64,000 bases of DNA from Pedobacter psychrophilus. GTDB lineage: Bacteria > Bacteroidota > Bacteroidia > Sphingobacteriales > Sphingobacteriaceae. Below the pieces are notes generated by a model. It ran no database searches and was not told the DNA's origin. It saw only the letters and a list, made by a program, of their open reading frames with translations. The position numbers and the translations under genes are program-made. Positions 27,475 through 37,521 of the stretch are shown here, piece by piece. Position 1 is the stretch's first letter, and the number at the start of each line of letters is the position of its first letter. Location: positions 682,001 to 746,000 of the forward strand of contig NZ_LWHJ01000022.1 of the NCBI RefSeq assembly GCF_001652725.1, read 5' to 3'.

Positions 27475-30400
27475 ATGAAGAAAGCATTACTTTTTCTAAT
27501 GTTACTTTGTAGTACGCGGTATTTAAAAGCTCAAATCACTTTTGATGGCATAACTGTAGTACCAAGTAATTGGACAACTACATCGGGTACAGGGAATTTG
27601 GCGCTAAGTACTACACGCTTTAAGAGCGGTACAAATGCTTTAAAATGGACACCTACAAGCAATCAAACATTAACTGCTAGTAATTTAGGTATAACTACAT
27701 CACAAACTGGTAATGCTAGTACTAGTGGTACTCATTTTTATATTTACACAAACACCAATAGTGCTTCAGATACATTAATAGTGCAATTTTTAGACGGCTC
27801 TGGTGCTGTAAAAAGGACTGGAAATATCGTGTTAAATTTTGTGGGTTGGCGAGAATACCATCGAAACCTGGTTACCGATTATGGCGGTGGAAATGCTTTA
27901 CCTGGCTTTGACCTATCTACAGTTAAATTTATATTTAAGAAAAAGTCTGGCACTACAGGAAGCAGGCAAATTTGGTTAGATCAAATTGATTGGGTGGGCG
28001 ATACGGACAGCCGTTATCCCGGTACTCACATGTTATTAGATAATTCACAATTTCAAATAACATCTTCTTTGGCAGGGGGGCAACCTTTAAGTAGCTGGTT
28101 AAATACACCTGATATTGCACTAATAACCCCAAATTCTACTGAATTATCAGGTATCAATACAATTAAAGGAAGATACAATACTACGTTAACAAATGTTACG
28201 GCAATAGAATTATCGGAAGCAAGAGCCTATTACAAATATTGTGGACCTAGTTTAAGTAGTGGTACACTATATTACACAAGAGGATTATTAAGTGATAGCG
28301 ATCAGGACAGCTTGGTTAAATTTTCTAAATATTGCAACATTTTTGCAAGAAAATACTTTTACAGCAATGCTCAAAGCGATTTAGACACACTAACCTTGTT
28401 TACAAAATACTTAATTGATCAGGGAGTTGCTGAAGGAGGTAGAAACGTAATGGTTACTAATAGCTACACTAATGTAAGGTCATTTAATGATAATTTCCTG
28501 GGAGTAGTGCCTTTGATTACAGATGCTACTGTAAAAGGAGATTTAATTAAAATGTTAAAGTGGTCTAACGAATATAACAAGATATATCGCAATCAGTATC
28601 TAGTTAGAAATAACATGGATTTTATACATCTTAAGTTGGAATATATTATTAAACTGACTTTATTAAGTAATGATAATACAGAAATTGCAAGAGATTTAAA
28701 ATGTATAGACCGATTTATGACACAGGTGATTGAACCTGGAGATGGTGGAAGAGATGGTTTAAAGCCTGATGGTTTAGGTTTTCATCATCAATCTAAGTAT
28801 TTCCACTATATGTATTCTTATGCAACATGGATTGAACATGCGTACAACTTAAGAGCTACACCTTTTAAAATTTCTTTAGAAGCCTACAATTACATGTTAA
28901 AAGCAGTTAAAGTAATGTTTTTGGAACTGAACAAAGGGTTAGTTAGAGCAAATTCTACCTCTGGGAGATTTCCTTTCAACCAATCGTCTGTGGTAAAAGT
29001 TTCTGATTTTAGAAATTTAGTTATAGTTGGTGGGGATATCATAAATCAATCTATTGAACCAGAGGCAGCGTCTCTTTACAACTATTTTTACAAAACAACA
29101 TAGTATACCGGGGTGCCAGTGGTTAATTTAGATGGTTTTCATCAGTTTAATTATGGGCAGTTGGGCATAAAGCGAAGTAAAAACTGGGTTGCCATAGCCA
29201 AAGGTTTAACAAACAAAATGTTTGGGACAGAAATTTATGCAAATGCCAATCGTTACGGAAGATACCAGGGCTATGGAGCACTAGATATACTTTATGAAAC
29301 TTCGGACGCAACAGGCTATATATCTGGTGGAGATGGTTGGGATTGGAATGTAATGCCAGGAACTACTTCTGTGCATCTTTCAGATTATGCCAACTTACGT
29401 CCACCTTCAAATAGTACAAAAGAGGAATATCAAGGTTTAAGTTTTGCAGGAGCATTATCAGCAGGTAAAGATGGTATTTTTGCTATGGATTTTGTTCAGG
29501 ATGCTGGTGGTAGATATACCTCTAATAACTTAACATTTAGAAAATCTATTTTTGCTTTCGATTCTATTTTTGTTTGTTTAGGAAGTAAAATAAATGGTAG
29601 TGGTGGTAATGTGGCTACAAATCTCTTCCAATCTATCCATTCATCAACAAACCCAAGTTTATATAAATAATTCAAATCCGGTTACTTCAAATGGTAACAC
29701 CAATTTACCTACATCAGGTTCTAATTGGATTGTTAACGGACAAACAACAGGCTTTTTTATCCCAACAGGGAATAATCAAGTTCAATTATTTAGAGGTTTA
29801 CAAGCTACGCCAATTAATACCAGTAATACACCAACAAATACCGCATCTGCAAATGCCAGTAAAGCATGGATAAACCATGGCTCAAATCCTAATAATGCAA
29901 CTTATCAATACGTAGTTGTACCAGCTACAACACCCGCTAAAATGCAAGCTTTAGCAGATTCTGTTAATCAAGGTAAAGTTTATGAGGTATTAGCTAATAA
30001 CCTTAAATATCATGCAGTAATATATAAACCTAGTAATACTTCAGCTTATTCTTTTTTTGAAGGCGATTCTGTAATTAAGATTGGATACATAGAAAAAGTA
30101 ACAAAGCCATGCTTAATAATTACCAAAGAGGTAAAAGACACCTTAATTGTTAGAATTACAAATCCTGATTTGAATACTGTTAATGTCTCTGAACCATCGG
30201 TAGATTGGAACGCTGCGCCATCAAATGTGAGTGTAACATTAACCAAAGGATTACGCTTTTTAGAAAGCTCGTCTCCGTTTAGTGGAAATACGGTAAGCTA
30301 TAATAATACTGTAGAAGGTTATAAATTAGACTTTGTTTTAAACCAAGGAAATTATACCCAAGTTAAATTGATTAAAGATATTGTACTATCTGATTTAAAT

Positions 30401-30649
30401 CCAAAAGCTTTACCAAATCTTGAAATTTATCCAAACCCAGCATCAGAACAAGTTATTGTGAATTATTATTCGCCAAAATCTAAAACTGTAGATATTACTT
30501 TGGTTAATTCAATTGGTCAAATTTCTTTAAAATTAAGTCAATTGGCTAAGGTAGGGACCAATCAAATGGTGATAGATACAAAATCATTAAAACCTGGTTT
30601 CTACATTTTAAATGTTGATAATCAAAAAGCAAAACTGATTATTGAATAA
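27475..30649 (+). pseudogene. Polysaccharide lyase family 8 (chondroitin/hyaluronan lyase type) with T9SS tail; nonsense and frameshift
   Basis: This was one ~1,057-codon gene, now in three pieces. The N-terminal ~165 residues after the signal peptide (ends LKAQ) resemble the lyase N-terminal jelly-roll of chondroitin ABC lyases. The alpha/alpha-toroid catalytic domain follows, with His438 and Tyr447 in FHHQSKYFHYMYSY (spacing of nine, as in known PL8 enzymes) and Arg in STSGRFPFN. Then come the beta-sandwich domains (VVNLDGFHQFNYG onward) and a type IX secretion sorting domain (LEIYPNPASEQ to the end). A TAG at 29101-29103 interrupts the frame, which continues in the same phase to a stop at 29668-29670; the rest runs in the +1 frame from about 29640 (joint near NPS-VYINNSNPV) to 30649. 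The intact enzyme would have been a secreted endolyase of this PUL. Confidence 0.85.
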
Positions 30650-30909
30650 TGTTGATAATCATTAAAATGGGGGCTAAATATAAGGGAGAGACATATTTTA
30701 ATACATTAAGCATGTAAATATAATACATTTCTCCCTTACATCCCATATGTAATTCCTCTAATTTTATTGCAACCAATTATATTAATAAGTGTGTAAGTTG
30801 GGCGTTATGCCTCCCCTCAAGTTTAATATAATAATGTAGTAGCCATTCTATAAAAGCGATTGTTGCCACATAAATCTTGTAACCAATTATTTAATTTAAA
30901 AATCATATT
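30650..30909. terminator. Long hairpin after PL8, possible terminator, in a 260-base gap
   Basis: AAGGGAGA (30682-30689) pairs with TCTCCCTT (30730-30737) across a 40-nt AT-rich loop which has weaker internal pairing. It may end the PL8 transcript, though the following sequence is only mildly T-rich. The remainder of the gap, up to the ATG at 30910, presumably holds the promoter of the next gene; no clear box is seen. Confidence 0.4.
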
Positions 30910-32388
30910 ATGAAACAGATTTTACTAAGCACCCTTTTATTTTTTTGTGTTTTTGCCGTATCTGGGCAACAAGCTACCTGGACTATCACAACCGGTAGTA
31001 ATTATAATTGGGTCTATAATTTTGGTACTGAAACAGGAAATGCTGGTAATACTTTTTCTGGTTCTTCTGTATCTTCAATTTCTTCAACATCTACCGCAGG
31101 CTTTTTACCTAAACCCATATCAGGAAATGCAAGGGTTAGTACTGGTTCTACAGGAACTCCAAGTTTTACATTATTAAACAACAGCAAATCAGATAGTCTC
31201 CAATTTAAAGCCTCCAGTGCAGGTACAGTAGGGAAATTTTCTTTGTATAATGCAACAGGAGCTACTGCATTAACAACTATTTTCACAACTGTAAATTTTG
31301 AAAATAATGTAGCAACAAGGGCAGATTGGACTTTAGCATCTGGTTATTCTACTACAACTACTTCTCTTTTTAATAACGGTACTGGAATTGGTGCTTCGGG
31401 TACTACCTCATCACCAGAACTTTTTGCTGTTCTTAAGTTTACCATTAATGCTACCGATGCAACAAAAATGGACCTATCATATAGGATAAAGCCAGATGCA
31501 GGATCTACAATAGCTTATAGTAGTGCTCTTTCTACTCAGTTTAATAGAAGTGCTAATTACGCATTAGAATTAATGTGTAATAATACTTCAACTAGCCAAA
31601 CTTATAAAAGAGGAGGCGTAGATTATACAGTACCTACTCGTAACTATCATTTGTGGGCTAATGGAGTACGTGTAGAAAAAGCCACAGGCGATTTTAATTT
31701 CCCAGCAAATGAACTAGCTATAAGCACTGCAATTAATTCTATGGTAGTTACAGGTAATAATAGTCAAACTAGTTCTGTTGCAAGTAACGATGGCACTCTA
31801 ACATTAAGTAAAATTAGTATGCAATTAGCGATGTCTACTTTACCTGTATCATTAACTGCTTTTAATGCTACAACAGAAAATGGTAATGCACTTATAAAAT
31901 GGCAAACCTTATCAGAACAAAATAATTCTCATTTTGATATTTTAAGATTTACAGATGATCAGCCTCTGGCTGTTAAGATAGGTGAAGTAAAAGGAAATGG
32001 GAATTCTAATGGTGTAATAAACTATAATTTTATAGATAAAAACCCACAAACCGGAGTTAATTATTACCAATTACGCCAAGTAGATTTTGATGGTAAGTCT
32101 TCATTGTCAGAAATTAAAACAGTGAAAATGAGTCTAAAAGATGATGAGTTTGTCCTTTATCAAAATAACGATAAATTTTTAATGGCTAATGTTAATATCA
32201 CTAACTCATCTAATGTTTCATTTACTTTAACTGATATATTGGGGAGAACGATTGATCAATTTAATAAAAAGTTAGAAAGCGGTAATAACACTTTTCAAAT
32301 TGCTAACAATGCTTTAAATAAGGGAGTTTACATTGGTAAATTAGTTGTAAATGGAACCCAACTTGTTAAAAAAATCACAATAAACTAA
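30910..32388 (+). CDS. Secreted protein with type IX secretion sorting domain, unknown function
   Basis: A 492-residue exported protein (signal peptide to VSGQQ, about 20). Residues about 20-310 are Ser/Thr/Asn-rich, low-complexity beta-strand material without a family I recognise. From about 312 the segment LPVSLTAFNATTENGNALI through WQTLSEQNNSHFDIL is the module frequently placed before C-terminal sorting domains in Bacteroidota. The last ~85 residues (SLKDDEFVLYQ to LVKKITIN) look like a type IX (Por) secretion sorting domain. It is probably surface-exposed or released and may bind or cleave the PUL polysaccharide. It precedes the DUF5017-like gene by 12 bases. Confidence 0.7.
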   Translation: MKQILLSTLLFFCVFAVSGQQATWTITTGSNYNWVYNFGTETGNAGNTFSGSSVSSISSTSTAGFLPKPISGNARVSTGSTGTPSFTLLNNSKSDSLQFKASSAGTVGKFSLYNATGATALTTIFTTVNFENNVATRADWTLASGYSTTTTSLFNNGTGIGASGTTSSPELFAVLKFTINATDATKMDLSYRIKPDAGSTIAYSSALSTQFNRSANYALELMCNNTSTSQTYKRGGVDYTVPTRNYHLWANGVRVEKATGDFNFPANELAISTAINSMVVTGNNSQTSSVASNDGTLTLSKISMQLAMSTLPVSLTAFNATTENGNALIKWQTLSEQNNSHFDILRFTDDQPLAVKIGEVKGNGNSNGVINYNFIDKNPQTGVNYYQLRQVDFDGKSSLSEIKTVKMSLKDDEFVLYQNNDKFLMANVNITNSSNVSFTLTDILGRTIDQFNKKLESGNNTFQIANNALNKGVYIGKLVVNGTQLVKKITIN

Positions 32389-32400
32389 AAATTTTAAAAC

Positions 32401-32975
32401 ATGAAATTAGTTGTAATCTTATCAGCTGTCCTGGCTATTGGCTATTTATCTCCTCAAAAAAGAGAAATTAATAACACGCATAATTCTGGAAAAATTAAAA
32501 TTTACCAACAAGACGGTAAACATGAACTCTCTTTTTCATCGAGTGTAAAATATGGAAAGCAAAAAAATCAGATGAGCGTATTAATCTCAAGTGATTTTGA
32601 TGGCAACTATAACGAAGAAAACGTTAGGAAGGCAACTTGGGAAAATGTAGCACCAAAAGTTAAACTATCATCTAATGATATATTTGAAAATTCAGGGCCT
32701 ATAGATGTTTCTGGTTTAGTTAAAAAAGGAAAGCCATTTTATATTGCTTTTAAATATGATGGTGCGGCTCATGAAGATAATCCACAAAGAACCTGGTTTA
32801 TTAAGGATGTAAAAATAGGGGACATGGATATTCAGAAATTAAATTGGTTAACAGTTCCACAAATAATAGTGGAACAGGTTGGTTTGCATCTGCAGTTGGA
32901 GGAGTGGTATTTAGACCCAATGCCAGTAAAATTAAATCTGAAGGATGGGCAATTACCCAAGCCTTAAATTTCTAA
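32401..32975 (+). pseudogene. DUF5017-like PUL protein, C-terminal frameshift
   Basis: A small exported protein whose core (SSDFDGNYNEENVRKATWEN, then GLVKKGKPFYIAFKYDG and NPQRTWFIKDVKI) resembles the DUF5017 family found in Sus-type loci, probably a carbohydrate-binding beta-sandwich. As read, the frame ends at 32967 with an unfamiliar tail (TVPQIIVEQVGLHLQLEEWY). In the -1 frame from about 32862 the sequence reads NNSGTGWFASAVGGVVFRPN and then ends KSEGWAITQALNF at a TAA at 32973-32975, which is the kind of C-terminus expected. One missing A in the run CAAATAAT at about 32860-32866 explains it. The lost tail is about 36 residues, so the fold is probably damaged unless this is a sequencing error. 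Confidence 0.72.
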
Positions 32976-33014
32976 CAATAACAAATTTTAAATAAAAGTT
33001 ATAATCTAATATAA

Positions 33015-34265
33015 ATGATCTCTGGATATAAATATTTTATTATCAGTTTTTTAGTTGTGATTTTACTTTCATTCTCAAATAATGAAAAGGAAATTAATCC
33101 ACCCATTGATCATGTTTTTGATACTGCAGCCATTCAATATAAAGGGATGCTGGAATCATCCAAAAATTTAGCTTTTTATCCCCGAACAACAGATATAGAT
33201 GGCAAACTTAAGTTTGTTCCTATAAGTGATTGGACAGGGGGCTTTTGGCCAGGGAGCTTATGGTATATGTATGAATATACACAAGATAGTTTTTGGAAAA
33301 AAAGCGCAATGAAATGGACAAAGTCTTTAGAAAAAAACCAATTTAATAATACACATCATGATTTAGGTTTTATGATGTATAACAGTTATGGTAATGCCTT
33401 TAAACTTACTAATGACTCTACGCTTATCCCTGTTTTAATTCAGTCTGCAAAATCATTAATTAGCAGATACTCTCCTAAAGTTGAATCTATTAAATCATGG
33501 AAGGAAAGAACCTCTCCAGATGGCAAACAGACTTGGAAATTTCCTGTCATTATTGATAATATGATGAATTTGGAATTATTATTTTTTGCTTCTAAACAAA
33601 CAAAAAATCCTATTTACAGAAACATTGCAATTAAGCATTCCGAAACCGCCATGCGCAATCATGTTAGGCCAGATTATAGTTCGTACCACATGGTAAATTA
33701 TGATGAAAATACGGGTCGGGTTTTAGATCGAAAAACGGTACAAGGGTTTTCTGATAACTCGCTTTGGGCCAGAGGACAGGCTTGGGCAGTTTATGGTTTT
33801 ACTACTGTTTATCGCGAAACTAAGGACCAAAGGTTTTTAGTTACCGCACAAAAAATGGCAAACTTTTATCTTAATAGCCCTAATTTACCAGAAGATAAAA
33901 TTCCATATTGGGATTTTAATGTTGGCCAAGCAGGTTATAAACCCGAATGGAATTTTGACGTTTTAAAATACCAGCCAGTACCCCGTGACGCTTCTGCAGC
34001 TGCAATTATGGCGTCTGCCTTATTAGAATTGAGCACCTATAGTGATGCTAAACTTAAAACTAAATATGTAACCGAAGCAGCAGGCATGTTAGTTAGCTTA
34101 TCTAGTGACAATTATTTAGCTAATCCTGGCACAAATAATCATTTTTTATTAAAGCATAGTGTTGGGAATATGCAAAAGGATTCTGAAGTAAATGTTCCAC
34201 TCATTTATGCAGATTATTATTTTTTAGAAGCAATGTTAAGGTACAATAAAATCACAAAGTTTTAA
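33015..34265 (+). CDS. GH88 unsaturated glucuronyl hydrolase
   Basis: This is an alpha/alpha-barrel hydrolase that removes the 4,5-unsaturated uronic acid left at the non-reducing end by polysaccharide lyases. Family features are WTGGFWPGSLWYMYEY (about 75-90), HHDLGFMMYNSYGNAF with the first catalytic Asp (about 116), PVIIDNMMNLELLFFA with the second Asp (about 178), and SLWARGQAWAVYGF (about 250). At 416 residues it is full length. An N-terminal hydrophobic segment (KYFIISFLVVILLSFS) suggests export to the periplasm. It directly links the PL6 and PL8 genes to degradation of glycosaminoglycan-like or other uronate oligomers. It lies 28 bases before susC. Confidence 0.93.
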   Translation: MISGYKYFIISFLVVILLSFSNNEKEINPPIDHVFDTAAIQYKGMLESSKNLAFYPRTTDIDGKLKFVPISDWTGGFWPGSLWYMYEYTQDSFWKKSAMKWTKSLEKNQFNNTHHDLGFMMYNSYGNAFKLTNDSTLIPVLIQSAKSLISRYSPKVESIKSWKERTSPDGKQTWKFPVIIDNMMNLELLFFASKQTKNPIYRNIAIKHSETAMRNHVRPDYSSYHMVNYDENTGRVLDRKTVQGFSDNSLWARGQAWAVYGFTTVYRETKDQRFLVTAQKMANFYLNSPNLPEDKIPYWDFNVGQAGYKPEWNFDVLKYQPVPRDASAAAIMASALLELSTYSDAKLKTKYVTEAAGMLVSLSSDNYLANPGTNNHFLLKHSVGNMQKDSEVNVPLIYADYYFLEAMLRYNKITKF

Positions 34266-34293
34266 ACCAAAATATAAACCAAAATTATAAATC

Positions 34294-37200
34294 ATGATAA
34301 AACAAAAATTTAGAAATTTAGATTTTAAAATAAGACAATCCATTTTTACTTTATTAATGATGATGGTCTTTTCTATCCCCAACTTTAAAGCTTTTGCAAT
34401 AGACGTTTTAAATATTGAGAGAACATCTAAAATGGCTGATAGAGTAATTACAGGGAAAGTTGTTGATAGTGAAGGGGAGACTTTGCCAGGAGTAAGTATT
34501 GTTTTGCTTGGAACAAAAATTAGCACAACAACTAACGTAAACGGAGAGTACGGGTTAACCATACCCTCAGGCGAAAAAGCAAATATTTTGGAATTTAGCT
34601 TTTTGGGTTTTCAAAAAAAGCAGGTTACCCTAACTAAAAGTATTGTTGTTAATGTGACCTTACAGAGTGAATCAAAATCCTTAAATGAGGTAGTAGTAAT
34701 TGGTTACGGTACTGTACAGAGAAAAGACTTAACAGGTTCGGTGGGGTCTGTAGATGTTAGTGAACTTAACAAAGCACCTGTTAAATCTTTTGATGATGCT
34801 TTAGCAGGTAGGATTGCTGGTGTAGAAGTAACTTCTCCAAGTGGGCAACCAGGCGAAGCACCAAACATCGTTATTAGAGGAGGTAACTCCGTTACTCAAG
34901 ATAATTCGCCATTATATGTAATTGATGGTTTCCCTATAGAAAATTATAATAATAACTCTTTAAACCCTGCAGATATAGAGTCTATTGAAGTTTTAAAAGA
35001 TGCTTCGTCAACTGCAATTTATGGTTCTAGAGGTGCAAATGGGGTAATTATTGTAACTACAAAAAAAGGTAAAGTTGGTGCGCCTGTGGTAGCTTATGAT
35101 GGTTATTATGGTATTCAAAATAATACCTCTAACATTAAGGTAATGGATGGTTATGAATACGTAAAGTATCAGTTCGAGATTAATCCTACATTAGCAACTA
35201 CTGCCTTTTTATCTAATGGTAAAACAATAGAAGACTATCGTAATGAACCAAGTATTGATTGGCAAAAAGAACTTTTTCGTGGGGCTCCTATGCAAAACCA
35301 CAACCTATCTGTACGTGGTGGAAATAACGAAACTAAATATTCTATATCAGGTAATATTTTAAATCAACAAGGTACTATCATTAATTCAGATTTTAAGCGC
35401 TATCAAGGTAGAATTGTACTCGATCAAAACTTAGGGAAACAATTTAAAGTTGGTATAAATACTAATTATAGCAATCTTTCTACAAATGGAACTCAAGTTA
35501 GTGGGGGTGGTAATACAGCATTTAATTTATTAGTAAGAGCCTGGACTTACAGACCATTGGCAAGTGGGTCCCAATCTTTAGATGATTTACTTACTGATGC
35601 TCAAGATCTTGATGTTGTAAGCAATACTAACTACCAATGGAATCCAATATTATCTGCAAATAATGAACTTAACACTAGAAAAAATAGTCAACTAACTGCT
35701 AATACTTATTTACAATATAGTTTCCTTAAAGGTTTTACTCTTAAAATTACAGGTGGTTTAAATAGCAGTAGGAATGAAAGTGCAAGATTTAACAATTCTC
35801 AAACAGTTACAGGTAACATTAAAAGTCCATTAGGTTCTAGAGGGGTAAATGGTAGTTTAACTAATACCAGTTTAGATAATTATGTAAACGAAAATACACT
35901 AACCTTTAAGAAAAAGCTAAAATCTGGTCATAATTTTGATGCCTTATTAGGTTTTACTGCTCAAAGTAATACTTCTTTTGTTTATGGCGCATCTGCTAAC
36001 TTTATTCCTAATGAATCACTAGGTATAAGTGGCTTAGATGAAGGAACGCCTAATCTTATTACTTCTGCGGACTCTCGTAATAATTTATTGTCTTATTTAA
36101 GCAGATTCAATTATAACTATAAATCAAAATATTTATTTACAGCAAATTTTAGAGCGGATGGATCTTCTAAATTCTCTTCCAATAACAGATGGGGATATTT
36201 CCCTTCTGGAGCTTTTGCTTGGCATATCAGCGAAGAAAAATTAATAAAAAATATTAAACCTTTATCTGATGCTAAAATTAGAATTAGTTACGGAAATATT
36301 GGAAATAATAGAGTTTCTGATTTTGCTTATTTTTCTGCTTTGCAACAAACAATAGAGGATTATTACAGTCCTGGTGGGGTGGTTACAGGTGGTGCTTATC
36401 CATCGGATTTAGGTAATGCTAATCTAAAGTGGGAAACAACTACCGAAACAGATTTAGGTTTAGATGTGGGTTTTCTTAATCAACGCATAACTTTAACTGC
36501 AGATTTGTATATTAAGAAAACAAGAGATCTTTTATTGAATGCACTTTTACCAGCTACAACAGGTTATTCAAAAGCATTTAAAAACATAGGAAGTATAGAA
36601 AATAAAGGTTTAGAGCTTACTTTAGGTACTATTAACATTGATAAAGATAACTTCAAATGGAACACAAATTTCAACATCAGCTTTAATCGCAATAAGATTT
36701 TGGGATTAACTAATGGTCAAAACGAGTTACAAAGTACAACCAGATTTAATACCGGATTCGCTACTGCAAGTACACCTTCATTTATAGCTATTGTTGGCCA
36801 ACCGGTTGCCCAATTCTATGGATTTATTCATGATGGAAATTATCAATATAGCGATTTTGACGAAACTTCTCCCGGCGTATATGTTCTAAAAGCAGAGGTT
36901 CCAAATAATGGGGCTACACGTTCAACTATAAAACCAGGAGATATAAAGTATAAAGATATAACAGGAAATGGTATAGTTGATAATGACGATAGAACAATTC
37001 TAGGTACACCTTTGCCTAAGTTTAGTGGTGGATTTTCTAATAGCGTAAGTTTTAAAAATTTCGATATTAATGTTTTTCTACAATATTCTTATGGGGGTAA
37101 ACTATTAAATGTAAATCGTTTATTATTGGAAGGTGGATCAACTGGCAGTTCAAATCAATATGCTAGTTACGAAAATCGGTGGACACCTACCAATCCGAAT

Positions 37201-37506
37201 AATGAATATTTTAGAGCTGGAGGACAAGGTCCATCTGTTTACTCAGACAGAATTATTGAAGATGGTTCATTTATTCGGTTTAAAACACTAAATATGGGAT
37301 ATACATTACCAAGTAAATTTGTTAAATATGCTCAACTAAAGAGCTTAAGGGTTTATTTTTCTGCGCAAAACTTATTTACAATTACTAATTATTCAGGTAA
37401 TGATCCAGAAGTTTCTGTTTATAATTCAGCATTAACTCCTGGAGTTGATTATTCGGCTTACCCACGGGCCAAGGTTTATACTTTTGGACTAAATCTTTCC
37501 TTATAA
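34294..37506 (+). CDS. SusC/RagA family TonB-dependent outer-membrane transporter
   Basis: This is the outer-membrane barrel that imports oligosaccharides with its SusD partner. After a signal segment (to about residue 45) there is a carboxypeptidase-regulatory-like domain (ITGKVVDSEGETLPGVSIVL, about 50-130), the SusC motif LNEVVVIGYGTVQRKDLTG (about 132-150), the plug (DALAGRIAGVEV, VIRGGNSVTQDNSPLYVIDG, DASSTAIYGSRGANGVI) and a long barrel ending VYTFGLNLSL, the usual terminal aromatic/hydrophobic strand. At 1,070 residues it is intact. It is followed after 15 bases by susD. Substrate specificity is inferred from the lyases nearby. Confidence 0.96.
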   Translation: MIKQKFRNLDFKIRQSIFTLLMMMVFSIPNFKAFAIDVLNIERTSKMADRVITGKVVDSEGETLPGVSIVLLGTKISTTTNVNGEYGLTIPSGEKANILEFSFLGFQKKQVTLTKSIVVNVTLQSESKSLNEVVVIGYGTVQRKDLTGSVGSVDVSELNKAPVKSFDDALAGRIAGVEVTSPSGQPGEAPNIVIRGGNSVTQDNSPLYVIDGFPIENYNNNSLNPADIESIEVLKDASSTAIYGSRGANGVIIVTTKKGKVGAPVVAYDGYYGIQNNTSNIKVMDGYEYVKYQFEINPTLATTAFLSNGKTIEDYRNEPSIDWQKELFRGAPMQNHNLSVRGGNNETKYSISGNILNQQGTIINSDFKRYQGRIVLDQNLGKQFKVGINTNYSNLSTNGTQVSGGGNTAFNLLVRAWTYRPLASGSQSLDDLLTDAQDLDVVSNTNYQWNPILSANNELNTRKNSQLTANTYLQYSFLKGFTLKITGGLNSSRNESARFNNSQTVTGNIKSPLGSRGVNGSLTNTSLDNYVNENTLTFKKKLKSGHNFDALLGFTAQSNTSFVYGASANFIPNESLGISGLDEGTPNLITSADSRNNLLSYLSRFNYNYKSKYLFTANFRADGSSKFSSNNRWGYFPSGAFAWHISEEKLIKNIKPLSDAKIRISYGNIGNNRVSDFAYFSALQQTIEDYYSPGGVVTGGAYPSDLGNANLKWETTTETDLGLDVGFLNQRITLTADLYIKKTRDLLLNALLPATTGYSKAFKNIGSIENKGLELTLGTINIDKDNFKWNTNFNISFNRNKILGLTNGQNELQSTTRFNTGFATASTPSFIAIVGQPVAQFYGFIHDGNYQYSDFDETSPGVYVLKAEVPNNGATRSTIKPGDIKYKDITGNGIVDNDDRTILGTPLPKFSGGFSNSVSFKNFDINVFLQYSYGGKLLNVNRLLLEGGSTGSSNQYASYENRWTPTNPNNEYFRAGGQGPSVYSDRIIEDGSFIRFKTLNMGYTLPSKFVKYAQLKSLRVYFSAQNLFTITNYSGNDPEVSVYNSALTPGVDYSAYPRAKVYTFGLNLSL

Positions 37507-37521
37507 CTAAAAAATACAATT

